In this document: piece by piece, positions 62,054-64,000 of the stretch | Layout: each line of letters begins with the position of its first letter | How positions within the stretch are numbered: the first letter of the stretch is position 1 | Notes under the pieces: generated by a model | The model's database searches: none | Seen by the model: the letters and a program-made list of their open reading frames with translations, nothing else | Told to the model about the DNA's origin: nothing | NCBI GenBank assembly: GCA_964019695.1 | Contig: OZ026518.1 | Span: forward strand, 81,835,950 to 81,899,949 | Source of the DNA: Loripinus fragilis | Taxonomy: Eukaryota; Mollusca; Bivalvia; Lucinida; Lucinidae | DNA length: 64,000 nucleotides | Direction of reading: 5' to 3' | Made by a program: the position numbers and the translations under genes

Positions 62054-64000
62054 GAACTGTGAAGGCTATGGCGAGAATGCGCATTTGCACAGGCTCGCCT
62101 GAGCCTTCATTGCTGGGCTATATGATATGTGCTAAAATCTCGTGAGCTTGCCCAACAATATAACATTTATGCCTGGTTAGTCTGTGCAAAAGCTCATGAG
62201 AGGCACGTGTGATATCACCCAAATTCTCACGATTAAGCTCATAGCTCATGGTTGACACAATCATGCAATTTGAATTTAAATCTCACAAAAGAGCTTATAA
62301 CTCGTTGGCGACACATGTGATACAACTAAAATCTCATGCGAAATCTCATAGCTCAAAAACTACGCATGCAACCAGAACTAAATTCTCGCAAGAAAGCCCT
62401 TGCACATATGCTGTACATGCGTCTAAAACTAAAATTTTATCAGAAAAATCTTAGAGCTCATGGGCAACACATGCGTTTGAACTAAAATCTCACGCAAAAA
62501 GCTCATAGCGCATGATTAACACTTGCAATTTCATGTAGAACTACAACCTCACGACTTCATACCCATGAGCATGCGACTAGAACTTAAATCTCACAAGAAA
62601 AACTCAAATCTCAAAGACGACCCATGCAATTAAAACTAAACTCTCACTAGAAAACCCATAGTTTATTAAATACACATCAGCATGTAAAAAGAACAAAAAC
62701 ATCAAATGAAAGTTCTTAGCTCATGGGCTACAACTGCGACTAGAACTAAGAACTAAAAGCTCAAAAAGAAAGTTCATTGCTCATGGACTCAGCGTGTGAT
62801 TTGAAAAAGAAATCTCGTGAGAAAGCTCAATGCCTGTGGGCGACACATGCAATTTGAGCTAAAATCTCACAACAAATTTCATGGAAAGCGCATGGGCAAC
62901 ACATGCGATCAGAACTAAAATCTTACGAGAAAGTCCATAACTCGTGAGAATACGTGGGATATAACTAAAATAACACAAAAGTTCATAGCTTATGAGCGAT
63001 ACATGCGATTAGAACTAAATTCGCGGGAAATTTCATGCCTCCTGGTAAGGCAACATGTGTGATTAGAACTAAATTCTCAAGAGAAGATTAGCCCCAGGGC
63101 GACACATGCGATTAGAACTAAAATCTCAAAAGAAATGTCAAAGCTCATGGGCGACACATGAGATTAGAACTAAAATAACATGAGGAAGTTATTAGCTCAT
63201 GGGCAACCCCTGAGCTAGAACTAAGAATTAAAGTATCCCAAGAAAGTTCATAGCTCATGGGCGACGCATGTGATTATGAACTAATATCGCATAAAGGTTC
63301 ATAGTTTATGAGCGACACTAGCGTGTAGACCTTAATTCTCTTGAGAAGTCCATAGCCCATGGGCAACACATGCGAGTATAACTACTATTGTACAAGAAAG
63401 GTCAAAGGTCATGGGCGACAAATGCAGTGACTTAAATCACCCAGAAAGTTCATAGCTCATTGGCAACACATGCGATTACACCTAAATCAGTTCGAGAAAG
63501 TTTGTAGCTCATGGGCGACACATATGATAAGAACTAAATTTTCACAAGAAATCAGAGCCCATGGTCGATAAATGCAATTAGAACAATTAACACAATTGAG
63601 TTCAAAGCTCATGGGCGACACATGCGATTACAGCTAAAATCACAAAAAATAAAAGCTCATGGGCGAGAAAGTGCATAGGTTATAATACAACAAACACTAG
63701 AGTTATAGCCTCACTTGAAAGTTTTCGTATCCTCGTTTAAAATGTTATTTAGTTAATCGTTACGTTCTGTAAAAGGCTCTGACGTGAATTCTCAGATGTA
63801 CTTGATCGTTTTAACGTAGACAGCACCATTTACCATGTAAAATCGCATGAGAAAGCACATAGCTCATGGGCGATGCGCAGCTTTCTGAATGAAAGTGCAC
63901 TTCTGCAGAGTCTCGTTCGAACCTTCATTGATCACACGTGAAAAGTATGGCGGTAGATGAAAGTAAGCACCAAACATAATGGTCGTTATTTATTTATGTC
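62054..64000 (+). repeat. Macrosatellite unit 16, cut by window end (1,947 bp)
   Basis: Matches the first 1.95 kb of the monomer. Private changes continue to accumulate (ctcattggcaac near 63459, gattacacctaaa near 63475, cacaattgag near 63592, gtaaaaggctctgacgtg near 63770). The unit is still recognisable base for base at 64000, so the array continues beyond the window. Confidence 0.96.

Noticed and set aside
1..64000. Ribosomal DNA, histone, snRNA or spliced-leader gene cluster
   Set aside because: None of the highly conserved motifs of rRNAs, core histones or U snRNAs could be found in the unit on either strand.

Overview
The window is one uninterrupted tandem array of a eukaryotic macrosatellite. 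The monomer is about 4.23-4.24 kb, and 15 complete or rearranged units plus a partial 16th lie head-to-tail in the same orientation from base 1 to base 64000. No unique flanking DNA is visible at either end. The source looks like an animal, probably an invertebrate (low confidence on the group): the DNA is AT-rich, it has no bacterial-style gene packing, each unit carries a tRNA-like Pol III sequence, and one unit holds a 5'-truncated LINE with target-site duplications and a (TTAC)n tail.

Layout of one unit, in the coordinates of unit 1: a hairpin-forming segment (7-56); a nested block of degenerate subrepeats of about 51 bp (roughly 130-1640), bracketed by two diverged 38-bp copies of one sequence (22-59 and 1839-1876); a short open frame (2082-2300) ending in a length-variable poly-A run; a degenerate tRNA-like sequence on the minus strand with strong A and B boxes (2337-2416); AT-rich spacer; an imperfect inverted repeat (2762-2787) followed by a T-rich tract; an open frame of 105 codons (3033-3350); a TATA-like box (3359) with a 67-codon ATG frame just downstream (3395-3598); and about 640 bp with no recognisable element.

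The open frames recur because the DNA recurs. Differences between copies are mostly amino-acid replacing and include a frameshift and two stop codons, so I do not think any of them is a conserved protein gene. The only protein-coding remnant I recognise is the reverse-transcriptase C-terminus of the LINE in unit 5.

The array records its own history. There is a recent 3.3-kb tandem duplication that is out of register with the monomer (6338-12935), a 1,028-bp deletion at a 5-bp microhomology (unit 6), a single-unit LINE insertion (unit 5), variants shared between alternate units (9-14) that suggest a dimeric higher-order pattern or gene conversion, and a visible rise in private mutations in units 15-16 that suggests the array edge lies to the right. 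I found no CRISPR array, rRNA gene, operon or convincing intact protein gene.
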